Source: Ilumatobacteraceae bacterium
Lineage (GTDB): Bacteria; Actinomycetota; Acidimicrobiia; Acidimicrobiales; Ilumatobacteraceae
Assembly (NCBI GenBank): GCA_033344875.1
Contig: JAWPMO010000001.1
Coordinates: 3,063,595-3,127,594 of the forward strand
Reading direction: 5' to 3'
DNA: 64,000 bases
Each line of letters opens with the position of its first letter. Positions within the stretch are counted from its first letter, which is position 1. The notes beneath the pieces are model-generated. The model searched no databases. It saw only the letters and a program-made list of their open reading frames with translations, and was not told where the DNA came from. The position numbers were made by a program, and so were the translations under genes. Of this stretch, positions 1-8,377 are shown in pieces.

Positions 1-1
1 G

Positions 2-337
2 CTCGGACGCGGTTCGGTCTCGATCAACACCGGCGGTGAGAAGGTGTACCCCGAGGAGATCGAGGAAGCCCTGAAGCTGCTCGACGCCGTGGCCGACGCG
101 AACGTGGTGGGCGTGCCCGACCCGAAGTGGGGCTCGGCCGTCACTGCGGTCGTCGAGCTCGCCGCCGGTGTCGACGTGTCCGACACCGACCTGGTCGACG
201 CCTTGCGGGGTCGTCTGTCGGCGTACAAGCTGCCCAAGCACGTGGTCCGAGTCGACACGCTCTACCGGAGCCCGAACGGCAAGGCCGACTACAAGTGGGC
301 GGTTCGCACCGCCCGCGAGTCGCTCGGCATCGAGTAG
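2..337 (+). CDS. Acyl-CoA synthetase (AMP-binding), C-terminal fragment
   Basis: The reading frame is open from the first bases of the window, so the start lies upstream. It begins LGRGSVSINTGGEKVYPEEI, the hinge/A8 motif of acyl-CoA and acyl-AMP ligases, and ends with the swinging C-terminal subdomain, including SPNGKADYKWA with the catalytic lysine that serves the adenylation half-reaction. Such enzymes activate carboxylic acids to CoA thioesters with ATP. Substrate cannot be judged from about 110 residues. The GTG at 44 is internal to this motif and is not the true start. Confidence 0.9.
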   Translation, partial: LGRGSVSINTGGEKVYPEEIEEALKLLDAVADANVVGVPDPKWGSAVTAVVELAAGVDVSDTDLVDALRGRLSAYKLPKHVVRVDTLYRSPNGKADYKWAVRTARESLGIE

Positions 338-391
338 CACCCGACCGGGCCGGTGGGTTCCGGGCCGACGGACGTGCGGTACGGTCCGGCG

Positions 392-1165
392 ATGCCTCCC
401 CACGCACTCTCCCTCGCCACACGGACGGAGCTGAGCGAGCAACCACCGGATCTGGTGGTCATCCCGGTCGGTGCGCTCGAACAGCACGGCCCGCACCTGC
501 CCGTCGGGACCGACACGTTCCAGGTCGAGTCCATCGCACACCTCGCGGCCGAGCGCGCCGACGGGCATCGCGTCGTGGTGGCACCGCCGGTCGCGTTCGG
601 ATGCTCCGATCATCACCTTCCGTTCGGTGGGACCCTGTCGCTCTCCACGTCGACCTTGCTCGCCGTGCTGCGCGACCTGATCCGCACCGCGAGCGCCTCG
701 GGGTTCGAGCGGGTGTTCATCCTCAACGGCCATGGCGGCAACCAGGAGGTGGTCGTGCTCGCGGCCCGCGACGGCGCGCAGGAGTTCGGCATCGCCGTCG
801 GTGCCGGCTCGTGGTGGGAGATCGCCAGGGCGGCGCTCGTCGACGCCGGCGCGGCCGATGGTGCCCTGATGCCCGGCCACGCCGGTGGCTTCGAGACCGC
901 GATGATGACGAACATCCTCGACCGGTCGTTCGACCGATTGCCGCCGCCGTCGGTGGCGTTCGGCGCGACCGACCCGCGCAGCCCGGCCGCCGCGTACCGC
1001 ACCGAGCGCCCGACCGGATGGAGTGACACCGACGGCTACACCGACGATCCGGCGGTGTTCGACGGCGCCGACGGTGCACGCTTCCTCGACATCGCGGCAA
1101 CGGTGGTCGGCGAGTCGTTGGTGCGCTTCGTACGCGACACCCCGACCGCCACGACCGACGACTGA
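392..1165 (+). CDS. Creatininase-family amidohydrolase
   Basis: A 257-residue metal-dependent amidohydrolase. Family marks are VGALEQHGPHLPVGTD near the N terminus (Glu, His and Asp metal ligands), NGHGGN in the middle and GHAGGFET further on (ligand Glu). Members include creatinine amidohydrolase, FAPy deformylase and the mycofactocin peptidase MftE. No mycofactocin genes are near, so I do not assign MftE. The ATG at 392 is preferred over the ATG at 353, because the protein then starts 22 residues before the first motif, as is usual. It lies between a ligase and an aldehyde dehydrogenase on the same strand. Confidence 0.75.
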   Translation: MPPHALSLATRTELSEQPPDLVVIPVGALEQHGPHLPVGTDTFQVESIAHLAAERADGHRVVVAPPVAFGCSDHHLPFGGTLSLSTSTLLAVLRDLIRTASASGFERVFILNGHGGNQEVVVLAARDGAQEFGIAVGAGSWWEIARAALVDAGAADGALMPGHAGGFETAMMTNILDRSFDRLPPPSVAFGATDPRSPAAAYRTERPTGWSDTDGYTDDPAVFDGADGARFLDIAATVVGESLVRFVRDTPTATTDD

Positions 1166-1250
1166 CGCGTCGCGGGCACCATCGCTCCCGGGCCCGGGCG
1201 GCCTGTCTGCCGCCGATCCGAACGGCCCGCCGGTTCGGTAGGTTCCGGAC

Positions 1251-2741
1251 ATGGCCCCTTCGTCGACCGTGAACGCCGACACAGCGCTCGAGACCCGCCG
1301 ATCGTTCATCGGCGCTGAGTACGTCCCGTCCACGAGCGGCGAGACTTTCGAGACCCGGCATCCGGGGACCAACCGTGTCATCTGCGACGTCGAACAGGCC
1401 GGCGAGCGCGAGGTCGAACTCGCCGTCGAGTCGGCCGCGGCCGGGTTCGCCGTGTGGTCGGCGATGCCGGCGATCGAACGCAGCCGGATCCTGCGCCGCG
1501 CCGTCGACATCATCCGCGACCGCAACGACGAACTCGCGGCACTCGACACGCTCGACGCCGGCCGCCCGATCGGCGAGACCTCCACCGAGGACGTGCCGAC
1601 CGGTGCCGACGTCATCGAGTTCTACGCCGGCCTGGTCCCGGCGATCCACGGCGAAACGGTCGACTTCCCCGGCGGCTTCGCCCGGATGCGGCGTGAGCCG
1701 CTCGGCGTGTGCGTCGGCATCGGCGCATGGAACTACCCGATCCAGATCGCGATGTGGAAGTCGGGGCTGGCGTTGGCATGCGGCAACGCGATGATCTTCA
1801 AGCCGGCCGAGGTCACCCCGATCTCGGCTGGGTTCCTGGCCGAGATCTACCTCGAGGCCGGCCTGCCGCCCGGTGTGTTCAACGTCGTCCAGGGAGATGC
1901 GCGCGTCGGCCAGATGCTCGTCCGCCACCCCGGCGTCGCCAAGGTCTCGCTCACCGGCGAGGCGGGCACCGGCAAGATCGTGATGTCCGACGCGGCCGGG
2001 TCGCTCAAGCAGGTCACGCTCGAACTCGGCGGCAAGTCGCCGATCGTCGTGTTCGACGACGCCGACGTCGACAGCGCCCGCAACGCGGCGCTCACCAACA
2101 ACTTCTACTCGACCGGCCAGGTCTGTTCACACGGCACGCGCGTGTTCGTGCAGCGCGGCGTCTACGACGAGTTCCTCGACGGTCTCGCCGAGCGGGTCGC
2201 CGGGTGGTCGGTCGGTGATCCGTTCGATCCCGACACGATGATCGGTCCGCTCGTCAGCGCCGAGCACCGCGACAAGGTGATGGGATACATGCAGGCCGCG
2301 CTCGACTCGGGCGCACGCCATGTCGTCGGCGGGGTCGTGCCGGACGACCCGGCGCTTGCCGGTGGCAACTACGTGACGCCGGCCGTGTTCGCCGACTGCA
2401 CCGACGACATGGCGTTCGTCACCGACGAGGTGTTCGGCCCGCTGATGTCGGTGCTGCCGTTCGACGACGAGGACGAAGTGCTCGCCCGCGCCAACGGCAC
2501 CGACTACGGCCTCGCCGGCGCCGTGTTCACCCGCGACATTTCACGGGCCAACCGCGTCGCCAACGCGATCCAGGCCGGGTTCGTGTGGATCAACGACTAC
2601 GGCACGATGCCGGCATCCATCCCGTTCGGGGGGTACAAGCACTCGGGCATCGGTCGCGAGAACGGCGAGCAGGCGATCGAGCACTACACGCAGATCAAGA
2701 CCGTCTACACCAACCTCGAACCGGTCGAGCGCTACCTCTGA
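1251..2741 (+). CDS. betB: NAD-dependent aldehyde dehydrogenase, betaine-aldehyde dehydrogenase type
   Basis: A 496-residue aldehyde dehydrogenase of normal length. The Rossmann region carries GAWNYP (about 158-163) and FKPAEVTP, with general base Glu258 in LELGGKSP and nucleophile Cys292 in TGQVCSHGTRVFV. That cysteine motif and FNVVQGDARVG are close to BetB enzymes, which oxidise betaine aldehyde to glycine betaine. The C terminus WINDYGTMPASIPFGGYKHSG departs somewhat from BetB, so gamma-aminobutyraldehyde-type substrates remain possible. No choline dehydrogenase or transporter is adjacent. It converges on the next gene across a strong hairpin. Confidence 0.7.
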   Translation: MAPSSTVNADTALETRRSFIGAEYVPSTSGETFETRHPGTNRVICDVEQAGEREVELAVESAAAGFAVWSAMPAIERSRILRRAVDIIRDRNDELAALDTLDAGRPIGETSTEDVPTGADVIEFYAGLVPAIHGETVDFPGGFARMRREPLGVCVGIGAWNYPIQIAMWKSGLALACGNAMIFKPAEVTPISAGFLAEIYLEAGLPPGVFNVVQGDARVGQMLVRHPGVAKVSLTGEAGTGKIVMSDAAGSLKQVTLELGGKSPIVVFDDADVDSARNAALTNNFYSTGQVCSHGTRVFVQRGVYDEFLDGLAERVAGWSVGDPFDPDTMIGPLVSAEHRDKVMGYMQAALDSGARHVVGGVVPDDPALAGGNYVTPAVFADCTDDMAFVTDEVFGPLMSVLPFDDEDEVLARANGTDYGLAGAVFTRDISRANRVANAIQAGFVWINDYGTMPASIPFGGYKHSGIGRENGEQAIEHYTQIKTVYTNLEPVERYL

Positions 2742-2746
2742 GTCTG

Positions 2747-2777
2747 CGAACGGAGCGAACCAGGTTCGCTCCGTTCG
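2747..2777. terminator. Bidirectional terminator-like hairpin between convergent genes
   Basis: Two 15-nt arms are perfectly complementary (left arm CGAACGGAGCGAACC at 2747-2761, right arm at 2763-2777) around a single A. It lies just after the betB-like stop and before the 3' end of the facing dehydrogenase. There is no T-tract, which is common in high-GC actinobacterial terminators. Confidence 0.7.
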
Positions 2778-2790
2778 GGGTCCGGGTCGA

Positions 2791-4218
2791 TCAGAACGAC
2801 GTGGCGATGTACTGGGTCTCGCAGAACTCGTAGATGCCCTCGCTCGCGCCTTCGCGGCCGAGTCCCGATTGCTTCATGCCACCGAACGGCGCCGCCGGGT
2901 CGGAGACCGAACCGCGATTCAGGCCGATCATCCCGGCCTGGATGCGCTCGCTGACCGCGAGACCGCGGGCCAGGTCGCTGGTGAACACGTAACCGATGAG
3001 CCCCATCTCGGTGTCGTTCGCCTGACGGATCATCTCGTCGGTGTCGGTGAACGTGATGATCGGTGCGACCGGCCCGAAGATCTCCTCGCGGGTGATCGGG
3101 GAATCCGGCGCGACGTTGGCGAGCACGGTGGGCGCGTAGAAGCTCCCCGGGCGATCGAGGCGGGCGCCGCCCAGTTCGATCGTGGCGCCGGCAGCGACCG
3201 CTTCGTCGACCAGGCCGGCGACCTTGTCGACGGCCTCGTCGTGGATCAACGGACCGCACTCCACACCATCGGTGAACCCGTCACCGACGGTGATCTCACC
3301 CATCGCCGCCGCGAACTTGCGGGTGAACTCATCGGCGACGTCGGCGTGCACGAAGAACCGGTTCGCCGCCGTGCACGTCTCGGCCGAGTGCCGCATCTTG
3401 GCGACCATCGCACCCTCGACCGCGGCGTCGATGTCGGCGTCGTCGAACACGATGAAGGGTGCGTTGCCGCCCAGTTCCATGACCGACTTGAGGACCCGGT
3501 CGGCCGCCCGCTTCAGGAGCTTCTGTCCGGTCGGCGTCGAACCGGTGAACGACACCATGCGAGTCGCCGGGTGATCGACGGCGGCATCGAACCAGGCGCC
3601 CGAACTCTCGGCCACGGTCACGTTGACGAGGCCGCCGGGTACCCCGGCCTCGGTCAGCAACTCCGCGATCCGCAGGGCGGTGAGCGGCGTCTCCGTCGGC
3701 GGCTTGATGACCACTCCGTTGCCGGCCGCGAGTGCGGGAGCGAGTTTGCGGGTGATCATCGCCGCCGGGAAGTTCCACGGCGTGACGATCACCACCACAC
3801 CGACCGGCGGATGGTGCACGATGATCCGGTTCGCACCCGACGGGGCGGTCGTCAGCGACCCCCGGATCCGCACTGCTTCCTCGGAGTTCCAGCGGAAGAA
3901 CTCGGCGGCGTACGCGACCTCGCCGCGGGCGTCGGCGAGCGGCTTGCCCTGCTCGGTGACGATCAGGCCGGCGAGTTCCTCCTGGTGCTCCATCATGAGC
4001 TCCCAGCAGCGCCGGAGGATCTCGGCTCTCTCGCGCGGCGCGACCGTGGCCCATGCCTGCTGCGCGACGTGGGCGGCCTCGCAGGCCGCGGCGGCGTCGT
4101 CGGTCGTCGCCGCGGCGACGTCGGCGATGTGCTCCCCCGTCGCCGGGTTGGTCACGGCGACCGTTGCGCCGGACGAACCGTCGCGCCACTCCCCACCGAT
4201 GAACAGCTGTGTCTGCAT
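2791..4218 (-). CDS. gabD: Succinate-semialdehyde dehydrogenase (NAD(P)+)
   Basis: A 475-residue aldehyde dehydrogenase with TPWNFP, IKPPTETP, general base Glu in MELGGNAPFIVF and the nucleophile in SAETCTAANRFFV; the C terminus GMKQSGLGREG is typical of the GabD/SSADH branch. It is the last gene of the leftward hpa transcript, 21 nt after hpaH. Homoprotocatechuate meta-cleavage ends in pyruvate plus succinate semialdehyde, so oxidation of the latter to succinate fits both sequence and context. The specific substrate is inferred. Confidence 0.8.
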   Translation of the reverse strand: MQTQLFIGGEWRDGSSGATVAVTNPATGEHIADVAAATTDDAAAACEAAHVAQQAWATVAPRERAEILRRCWELMMEHQEELAGLIVTEQGKPLADARGEVAYAAEFFRWNSEEAVRIRGSLTTAPSGANRIIVHHPPVGVVVIVTPWNFPAAMITRKLAPALAAGNGVVIKPPTETPLTALRIAELLTEAGVPGGLVNVTVAESSGAWFDAAVDHPATRMVSFTGSTPTGQKLLKRAADRVLKSVMELGGNAPFIVFDDADIDAAVEGAMVAKMRHSAETCTAANRFFVHADVADEFTRKFAAAMGEITVGDGFTDGVECGPLIHDEAVDKVAGLVDEAVAAGATIELGGARLDRPGSFYAPTVLANVAPDSPITREEIFGPVAPIITFTDTDEMIRQANDTEMGLIGYVFTSDLARGLAVSERIQAGMIGLNRGSVSDPAAPFGGMKQSGLGREGASEGIYEFCETQYIATSF

Positions 4219-4239
4219 GCGGTACTCCTACTCCTTCGA

Positions 4240-5073
4240 TCAGGCGAAGTCGAGCGTAACGACACCGAGGTCGCCGAAGTCGGCCTCGATGTGATCGCCG
4301 GCGCGGCAATCGACCGGCCGCGTGAACGAACCCGCGAGGATCGTCTCGCCGGCTTCGAGTGTGACGCCGATGCCGTGGAGGCGGTCGGCGAGCCAGACGA
4401 TGCCCATCACCGGGTCGTTCAGGACACCCGCGCCGAGGCCGGTCTCCTCGACCACCCCGTTGCGCGAGCAGATCGCACCCGACCACCGCAGCCGGCCCTC
4501 CCTGGCGTCGGCCACCGACACCGGTCGATCCCCGACGGCGATGCCCGCATCGGCCGCGTTGTCGGAGATCGTGTCGCGCACCGTCCGCGGGCGACCGTCG
4601 ACCGGATGGATCCGGTGGGAGCGCGCATCGATCAGTTCGAGCGCCGGCACGATGTGCGACGTCGCGGCGTACACGTCGTCGACCGTGAACCGGCCGGTGA
4701 CCTCGTGGGCGACGAGTGCGCGGTCGAGCACGAACGCGAACTCCACCTCGATCTTGGGGTCGAGATAATCGGCGGCCGACAGCGTGGCGCCGTTCGCCAG
4801 GAACATGTGATCGAGCAGCGCACCGAAATCGGGTTCGTCGATCTGCATCGCCATCTGCATCGCGCGGCTGGTGAGACCGATCTTGTGGCCGCGAACGGTC
4901 GCACCGTCGGCGACCTGCAGGTCGATCCAGGCCGACTGGATCGCATACGCGTCGTCGAGCGTCATGTCGGGATGCCGTCGGGTCACCGGGTCGATGGGTG
5001 TGACGGTGCGTCGTGCCCGTTCGTGATCGGCCGCGATCGACGCGATCTGGTCGGGCGAGAGGGTGACGGCCAT
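4240..5073 (-). CDS. hpaH: 2-oxo-hept-4-ene-1,7-dioate hydratase
   Basis: A 277-residue member of the 2-keto-4-pentenoate hydratase family (fumarylacetoacetase fold). Visible family features are VRGHKIGLTSRAMQ, the acidic metal-binding stretch LDPKIEVEFAFVL and the C-terminal AGETILAGSFTRPV. In the homoprotocatechuate pathway HpaH hydrates 2-oxo-hept-4-ene-1,7-dioate to the 4-hydroxy acid. The ATG at 5073 shares one base with the hpaE stop codon (TGATG), so translation is probably coupled. The upstream in-frame extension to 5304 lies inside hpaE and is rejected. Confidence 0.85.
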   Translation of the reverse strand: MAVTLSPDQIASIAADHERARRTVTPIDPVTRRHPDMTLDDAYAIQSAWIDLQVADGATVRGHKIGLTSRAMQMAMQIDEPDFGALLDHMFLANGATLSAADYLDPKIEVEFAFVLDRALVAHEVTGRFTVDDVYAATSHIVPALELIDARSHRIHPVDGRPRTVRDTISDNAADAGIAVGDRPVSVADAREGRLRWSGAICSRNGVVEETGLGAGVLNDPVMGIVWLADRLHGIGVTLEAGETILAGSFTRPVDCRAGDHIEADFGDLGVVTLDFA

Positions 5074-6602
5074 CAGATCTTCCCCAGTTTCGGGATCGCG
5101 TGCGTGCCGTACGCGACCGAGATGTTCTTGGTCTCGGTGTAGAACTCGAACGAGTGCTCCGGTCCACCGTCGCGACCGATGCCGCTGGCCTTGGTACCGC
5201 CGAACGGTGTCGGCAGATGACGGACGTTCTGACTGTTGACCCAGATCATTCCCGCCTCGAGGTCGCGCGCAACTCGATGGGCGCGCCCGGTGTCGCCGGT
5301 CCACAGGTAGCCGGCGAGGCCGTAGTCGACGTCGTTGGCGATCGCGACCGCCTCGGCCTCGTCACCGAACGGGATCACCGTGAGCGCCGGTCCGAAGATC
5401 TCCTCCTGGGCGATGCGCATCTCGTTGGTCGCGTTCGTGAAGAGCATCGGGTTGACGTAGTTGCCGGCCGGATCGATCGGATCGCCGCCGCCCACGAGCA
5501 CCGTGGCACCGTCTTCCACGGCCTTGGTCGGGTAACTCCGGACCTTCTCGCAGTGCCGGGGATGGATCAACGGGCCGATCTCGGTCGTCGGGTCGAGCGG
5601 GTGACCGACCCGCAGGGCCCGGACACGCTCGCTCAGGGCCGCCACGAACTCGTCGTGGATCGACGACTGCACGAGCAGCCGACTCGACGACGTGCAGCGC
5701 TCGCCGTTGAGGCTGTAGATCATGAACACGACGGCATCGAGCGCCCGCTCGAGATCGGCGTCGTCGAACACGATCACCGGGTTCTTGCCGCCGAGTTCGA
5801 AATGGACCCGTTTGAGCGTTGGGGCACCCTGCGCCTGGATCATCGAGCCGGTGACGGACTCGCCGACGAACGCGATCGCTCGGATCAGCGGGTGTTCGGT
5901 GAGCGCCTTGCCGGCGGTCTCGCCGAACCCGTGGACGGTGTTGAGCACACCGGCGGGGAGACCGGCCTCGTGGGCGATCTCGGACAACATCGCTGCCGTG
6001 TAGGGGCTCCACTCGGCGGGTTTGTGCACGACGGTGCAACCGGCCGCCAACGCCGGTGCGATCTTCCAGGTCGACAGCATGAACGGCGTGTTCCATGGCG
6101 TGATGACGCCGACGGGGCCGATCGGCGTCCGCGTGGAGAAGTTGACGTGGTGCTCGTCGGGCATCGACCGGCCGTTGCCCGCGTCGGGCGCGTGGTCGGC
6201 GAAGAAGCGGAAGTTCTCGGCACCGCGGATCGCGGCGGCCGACATGAACCGGATGGTCTGGCCGGTGTCGACGCACTCGACCGCGGCGATCGCGTCGGCG
6301 CGCTCCTCGATCAGGTCGGCGACCCGGTGAAGGATCCGCTTGCGCTCCTTGCCCGGGCGACCCGACCAGTCGGCGAACGCCGACTGTGCCGCCTGCGCCG
6401 CGGCGTCGATGTCGGTGGCATCGCCGGACGCGACCGAGCCGAGCGTCGACGAATCGACGGGCGAGAGGTTGTCGAAGGTGTCGCCCGACGCACTGGCGAG
6501 GTGGGTTCCGCCGACGAAGTGCAGCAACGTGGCGGATCGGAATCGTTCGAGTTCGTCACGAGCGATCGCGGTGTACTCGTCGAAGGTCTTCGTGACGGCC
6601 AT
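5073..6602 (-). CDS. hpaE: 5-carboxymethyl-2-hydroxymuconate semialdehyde dehydrogenase
   Basis: A 509-residue aldehyde dehydrogenase. It has TPWNTPFMLSTWKIAPALAAG, general base Glu in FELGGKNPVIVFDD, nucleophile Cys in NGERCTSSSRLLVQ, and FGGTKASGIGRDGG near the C terminus. This combination is characteristic of HpaE/HpcC, which oxidises the ring-cleavage semialdehyde to 5-carboxymethyl-2-hydroxymuconate. It lies between hpaF and hpaH with 1-nt overlaps on both sides, giving one operon with strong functional agreement. Confidence 0.92.
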   Translation of the reverse strand: MAVTKTFDEYTAIARDELERFRSATLLHFVGGTHLASASGDTFDNLSPVDSSTLGSVASGDATDIDAAAQAAQSAFADWSGRPGKERKRILHRVADLIEERADAIAAVECVDTGQTIRFMSAAAIRGAENFRFFADHAPDAGNGRSMPDEHHVNFSTRTPIGPVGVITPWNTPFMLSTWKIAPALAAGCTVVHKPAEWSPYTAAMLSEIAHEAGLPAGVLNTVHGFGETAGKALTEHPLIRAIAFVGESVTGSMIQAQGAPTLKRVHFELGGKNPVIVFDDADLERALDAVVFMIYSLNGERCTSSSRLLVQSSIHDEFVAALSERVRALRVGHPLDPTTEIGPLIHPRHCEKVRSYPTKAVEDGATVLVGGGDPIDPAGNYVNPMLFTNATNEMRIAQEEIFGPALTVIPFGDEAEAVAIANDVDYGLAGYLWTGDTGRAHRVARDLEAGMIWVNSQNVRHLPTPFGGTKASGIGRDGGPEHSFEFYTETKNISVAYGTHAIPKLGKI

Positions 6603-7015
6603 CAGGGCTCCTCGGTCGCGGTCGGGTCGTTCGTGGTGCGCTCACGAACCAGCTCGCGGAGGTGGTTCCGGTTGATCCGGCGCTCCGGGTCGATCTCCTG
6701 GTACTCGACGCTCAGCATCATCGTGCGGCCGGCGGCACCGACGGTGTCATCGAGCGCCGTCATCAGCACATCGAGCAACCGCTGTTGGTCGTCGGCGCTG
6801 CGGCCCGCCCCCAGGCGAGCGGTGACGGCGATGAAGGCGTTGTCGGGGTGTCGGTCGGCGATCGCGTAGTGGTCGCGGCGCACGGCACGGGTGCGGAGCG
6901 CATCGAGCGCGGCGATCCCCGTGCCGAGCGCGGCGTCGTGCAACGCATCGACCAGCGCGTCGATGGACACGTGGTCGGTGACGTTGGCCGAGTACTCGAT
7001 CGTCAGATGCGGCAT
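6602..7015 (-). CDS. hpaF: 5-carboxymethyl-2-hydroxymuconate delta-isomerase
   Basis: A 137-residue protein starting MPHLTIEYSANV; Pro2 becomes the N-terminal catalytic proline after Met removal, as in the tautomerase-fold CHMI family. The conserved internal HPDNAFIAVTARLGAGR is typical. It isomerises 5-carboxymethyl-2-hydroxymuconate to the oxo form ahead of decarboxylation. It is the first gene of the leftward hpa operon and overlaps hpaE by one base. On its strand a GATAAT box ends about 6 nt before the ATG, so the mRNA may be leaderless. Confidence 0.9.
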   Translation of the reverse strand: MPHLTIEYSANVTDHVSIDALVDALHDAALGTGIAALDALRTRAVRRDHYAIADRHPDNAFIAVTARLGAGRSADDQQRLLDVLMTALDDTVGAAGRTMMLSVEYQEIDPERRINRNHLRELVRERTTNDPTATEEP

Positions 7016-7029
7016 TGCGTTCCATTATC

Positions 7030-7039
7030 TAACATGTTA
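7030..7039. promoter_or_regulatory. Palindrome TAACATGTTA in the divergent hpa promoter, probable HpaR operator
   Basis: A perfect 10-bp inverted repeat sits in the middle of the 38-bp gap between hpaF (leftward) and the HpaG-like gene (rightward). The -10-like boxes of both promoters (GATAAT leftward, TAAGTAT rightward) flank or overlap it. MarR-family repressors such as HpaR bind short AT-rich palindromes in divergent promoters, and hpaR is the second gene of the rightward arm. Binding is inferred. Confidence 0.65.
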
Positions 7040-7053
7040 AGTATGGACGCAAC

Positions 7054-7908
7054 ATGCGATTGCTGAGCTACTCCCACGAAGGTCGAGCGGCGTACGGGGC
7101 CCTCCTCGCCGGCGGCGTCGTCGACCTGACGCACCGCATCGACGGCGTCCGCGACCTGTCGGATCTGCTGCGTCAGGAGCGGCTCGACGAGGCGCGCGCC
7201 GCGGTCGCCCACGCCACACCCGACGTGGCGCTCGACGACATCTCCTACGAGCGGACACTCCCGTCACCCGGCAAGATCTTCTGCATCGGCGTGAACTACG
7301 GCGGCCGCAACGCCGAGTACCGCGACGGGCAGGAAGCACCCGACAAGCCGAGCGTGTTCGTGCGCTTCCCGGCGTCGTTCACGGGTCACGAGCACGATCT
7401 CGTGCGGCCGCCCGAGAGCGAGCAACTCGACTACGAGGGCGAGATCGTCGCTGTGATCGGGTGCGGCGGTCGGCGCATCCCGCGGGAGCGCGCCCGCGAA
7501 CACATCGCCGGGCTGACGCTCGGCAACGAGGGCACGATCCGCGACTGGGTCAGGCACGCGAAGTTCAACGTCACGCAGGGCAAGAACTGGGAGTCGTCCG
7601 GCGCGATCGGGCCGTGGATGGTCACGCTCGACGAGATCGGGGCATTCGATGACCTCCACCTCACCACGCACGTCAACGGTGAGCTCCGTCAGGACGACTC
7701 CCCCGCCACGATGGCGTACCCGATCGAGTACCAGATCGAGTACCTCTCCACGTTCTGCAGCCTCGAGCCGGGCGACCTGATCTTCACGGGCACCCCCACC
7801 GGCGCCGGCGCTCGCTTCGACCCGCCCCGGTTCCTCGCGCCGGGCGACGTCGTCGAGGTGACGGTGCCCGAACTCGGCACCCTCCGCAACGGCGTCCGTG
7901 ATGAATGA
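7054..7908 (+). CDS. hpaG: Fumarylacetoacetate hydrolase family protein, HpaG-like isomerase/decarboxylase
   Basis: A 284-residue single-domain FAH-family enzyme. Family marks are FCIGVNYGGRNAEY, LDYEGEIVAVIG (metal-binding acidic residues), TLGNEGTIRDWVR, QGKNWESSGAIGPW and the C-terminal GDLIFTGTPTGAGARFDPPRF. In this context the likely job is decarboxylation of 5-oxopent-3-ene-1,2,5-tricarboxylate (the HpaG step). Enterobacterial HpaG has two such domains and about 430 residues; this one is single. The start lies 15 nt after the palindrome, and the transcript is probably leaderless. Confidence 0.75.
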   Translation: MRLLSYSHEGRAAYGALLAGGVVDLTHRIDGVRDLSDLLRQERLDEARAAVAHATPDVALDDISYERTLPSPGKIFCIGVNYGGRNAEYRDGQEAPDKPSVFVRFPASFTGHEHDLVRPPESEQLDYEGEIVAVIGCGGRRIPRERAREHIAGLTLGNEGTIRDWVRHAKFNVTQGKNWESSGAIGPWMVTLDEIGAFDDLHLTTHVNGELRQDDSPATMAYPIEYQIEYLSTFCSLEPGDLIFTGTPTGAGARFDPPRFLAPGDVVEVTVPELGTLRNGVRDE

Positions 7909-8377
7909 TCCCGGCGACGCCACCGCGCCGCTCGCGGAGACCGGACTGCGCAGCTTCGACGAGTCGCTCCCGATGGCGCTGTTGCGTGCCCGCGAATCGA
8001 TCATGCGGCAATTCCGCCCGATCCTCGGCGCTCACGACGTCACCGAACAGCAGTGGCGCGTGCTGCGCGCGCTCGACGACGCCGACGAACCCGTCACCGT
8101 CGGCGAGCTCGTCGACCGGACCTTCCTCCTCGGGCCGAGCCTGTCGCGCATGCTGGTGACGCTCGACGATCGTGGGCTGATCACCCGGTCGACCGATCGC
8201 GGTGATGCACGTCGATCGCAGGTCGCGATCAGCGGTGCCGGACGCCGACTCGTCGCCGCGATCGCCCCGCACAGCGAAACCGTCTACGCCGAGATCGGTT
8301 CGCAGCTCGGTCGGGCCGACCTCGACCAGCTGTACGACCTCCTCCGCCGCACCGCCGACATCGGAGCCGGATCATGA
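7901..8377 (+). CDS. hpaR: MarR-family transcriptional regulator HpaR
   Basis: About 158 residues with LRSFDESLPMALLRARESIM followed by TEQQWRVLRAL and the winged helix FLLGPSLSRMLVTLDDRGLI. The opening segment is the hallmark of HpaR, the repressor of homoprotocatechuate catabolism that responds to hydroxyphenylacetates. It overlaps the upstream hydrolase by 8 nt and the P450 by 4 nt. Its expected target is the palindrome at 7030-7039. The start could also be the in-frame ATG at 7898. Confidence 0.88.
   Translation: MNDPGDATAPLAETGLRSFDESLPMALLRARESIMRQFRPILGAHDVTEQQWRVLRALDDADEPVTVGELVDRTFLLGPSLSRMLVTLDDRGLITRSTDRGDARRSQVAISGAGRRLVAAIAPHSETVYAEIGSQLGRADLDQLYDLLRRTADIGAGS

Noticed and set aside
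392-1165. Mycofactocin peptidase MftE
   Set aside because: The creatininase-family motifs fit, but no MftA, MftB or MftC gene is nearby.
2869-5142. Open frame of 757 codons on the plus strand
   Set aside because: It is antisense to the SSADH and hpaH genes, Arg/Asp-rich and without any domain; a GC-driven shadow frame.
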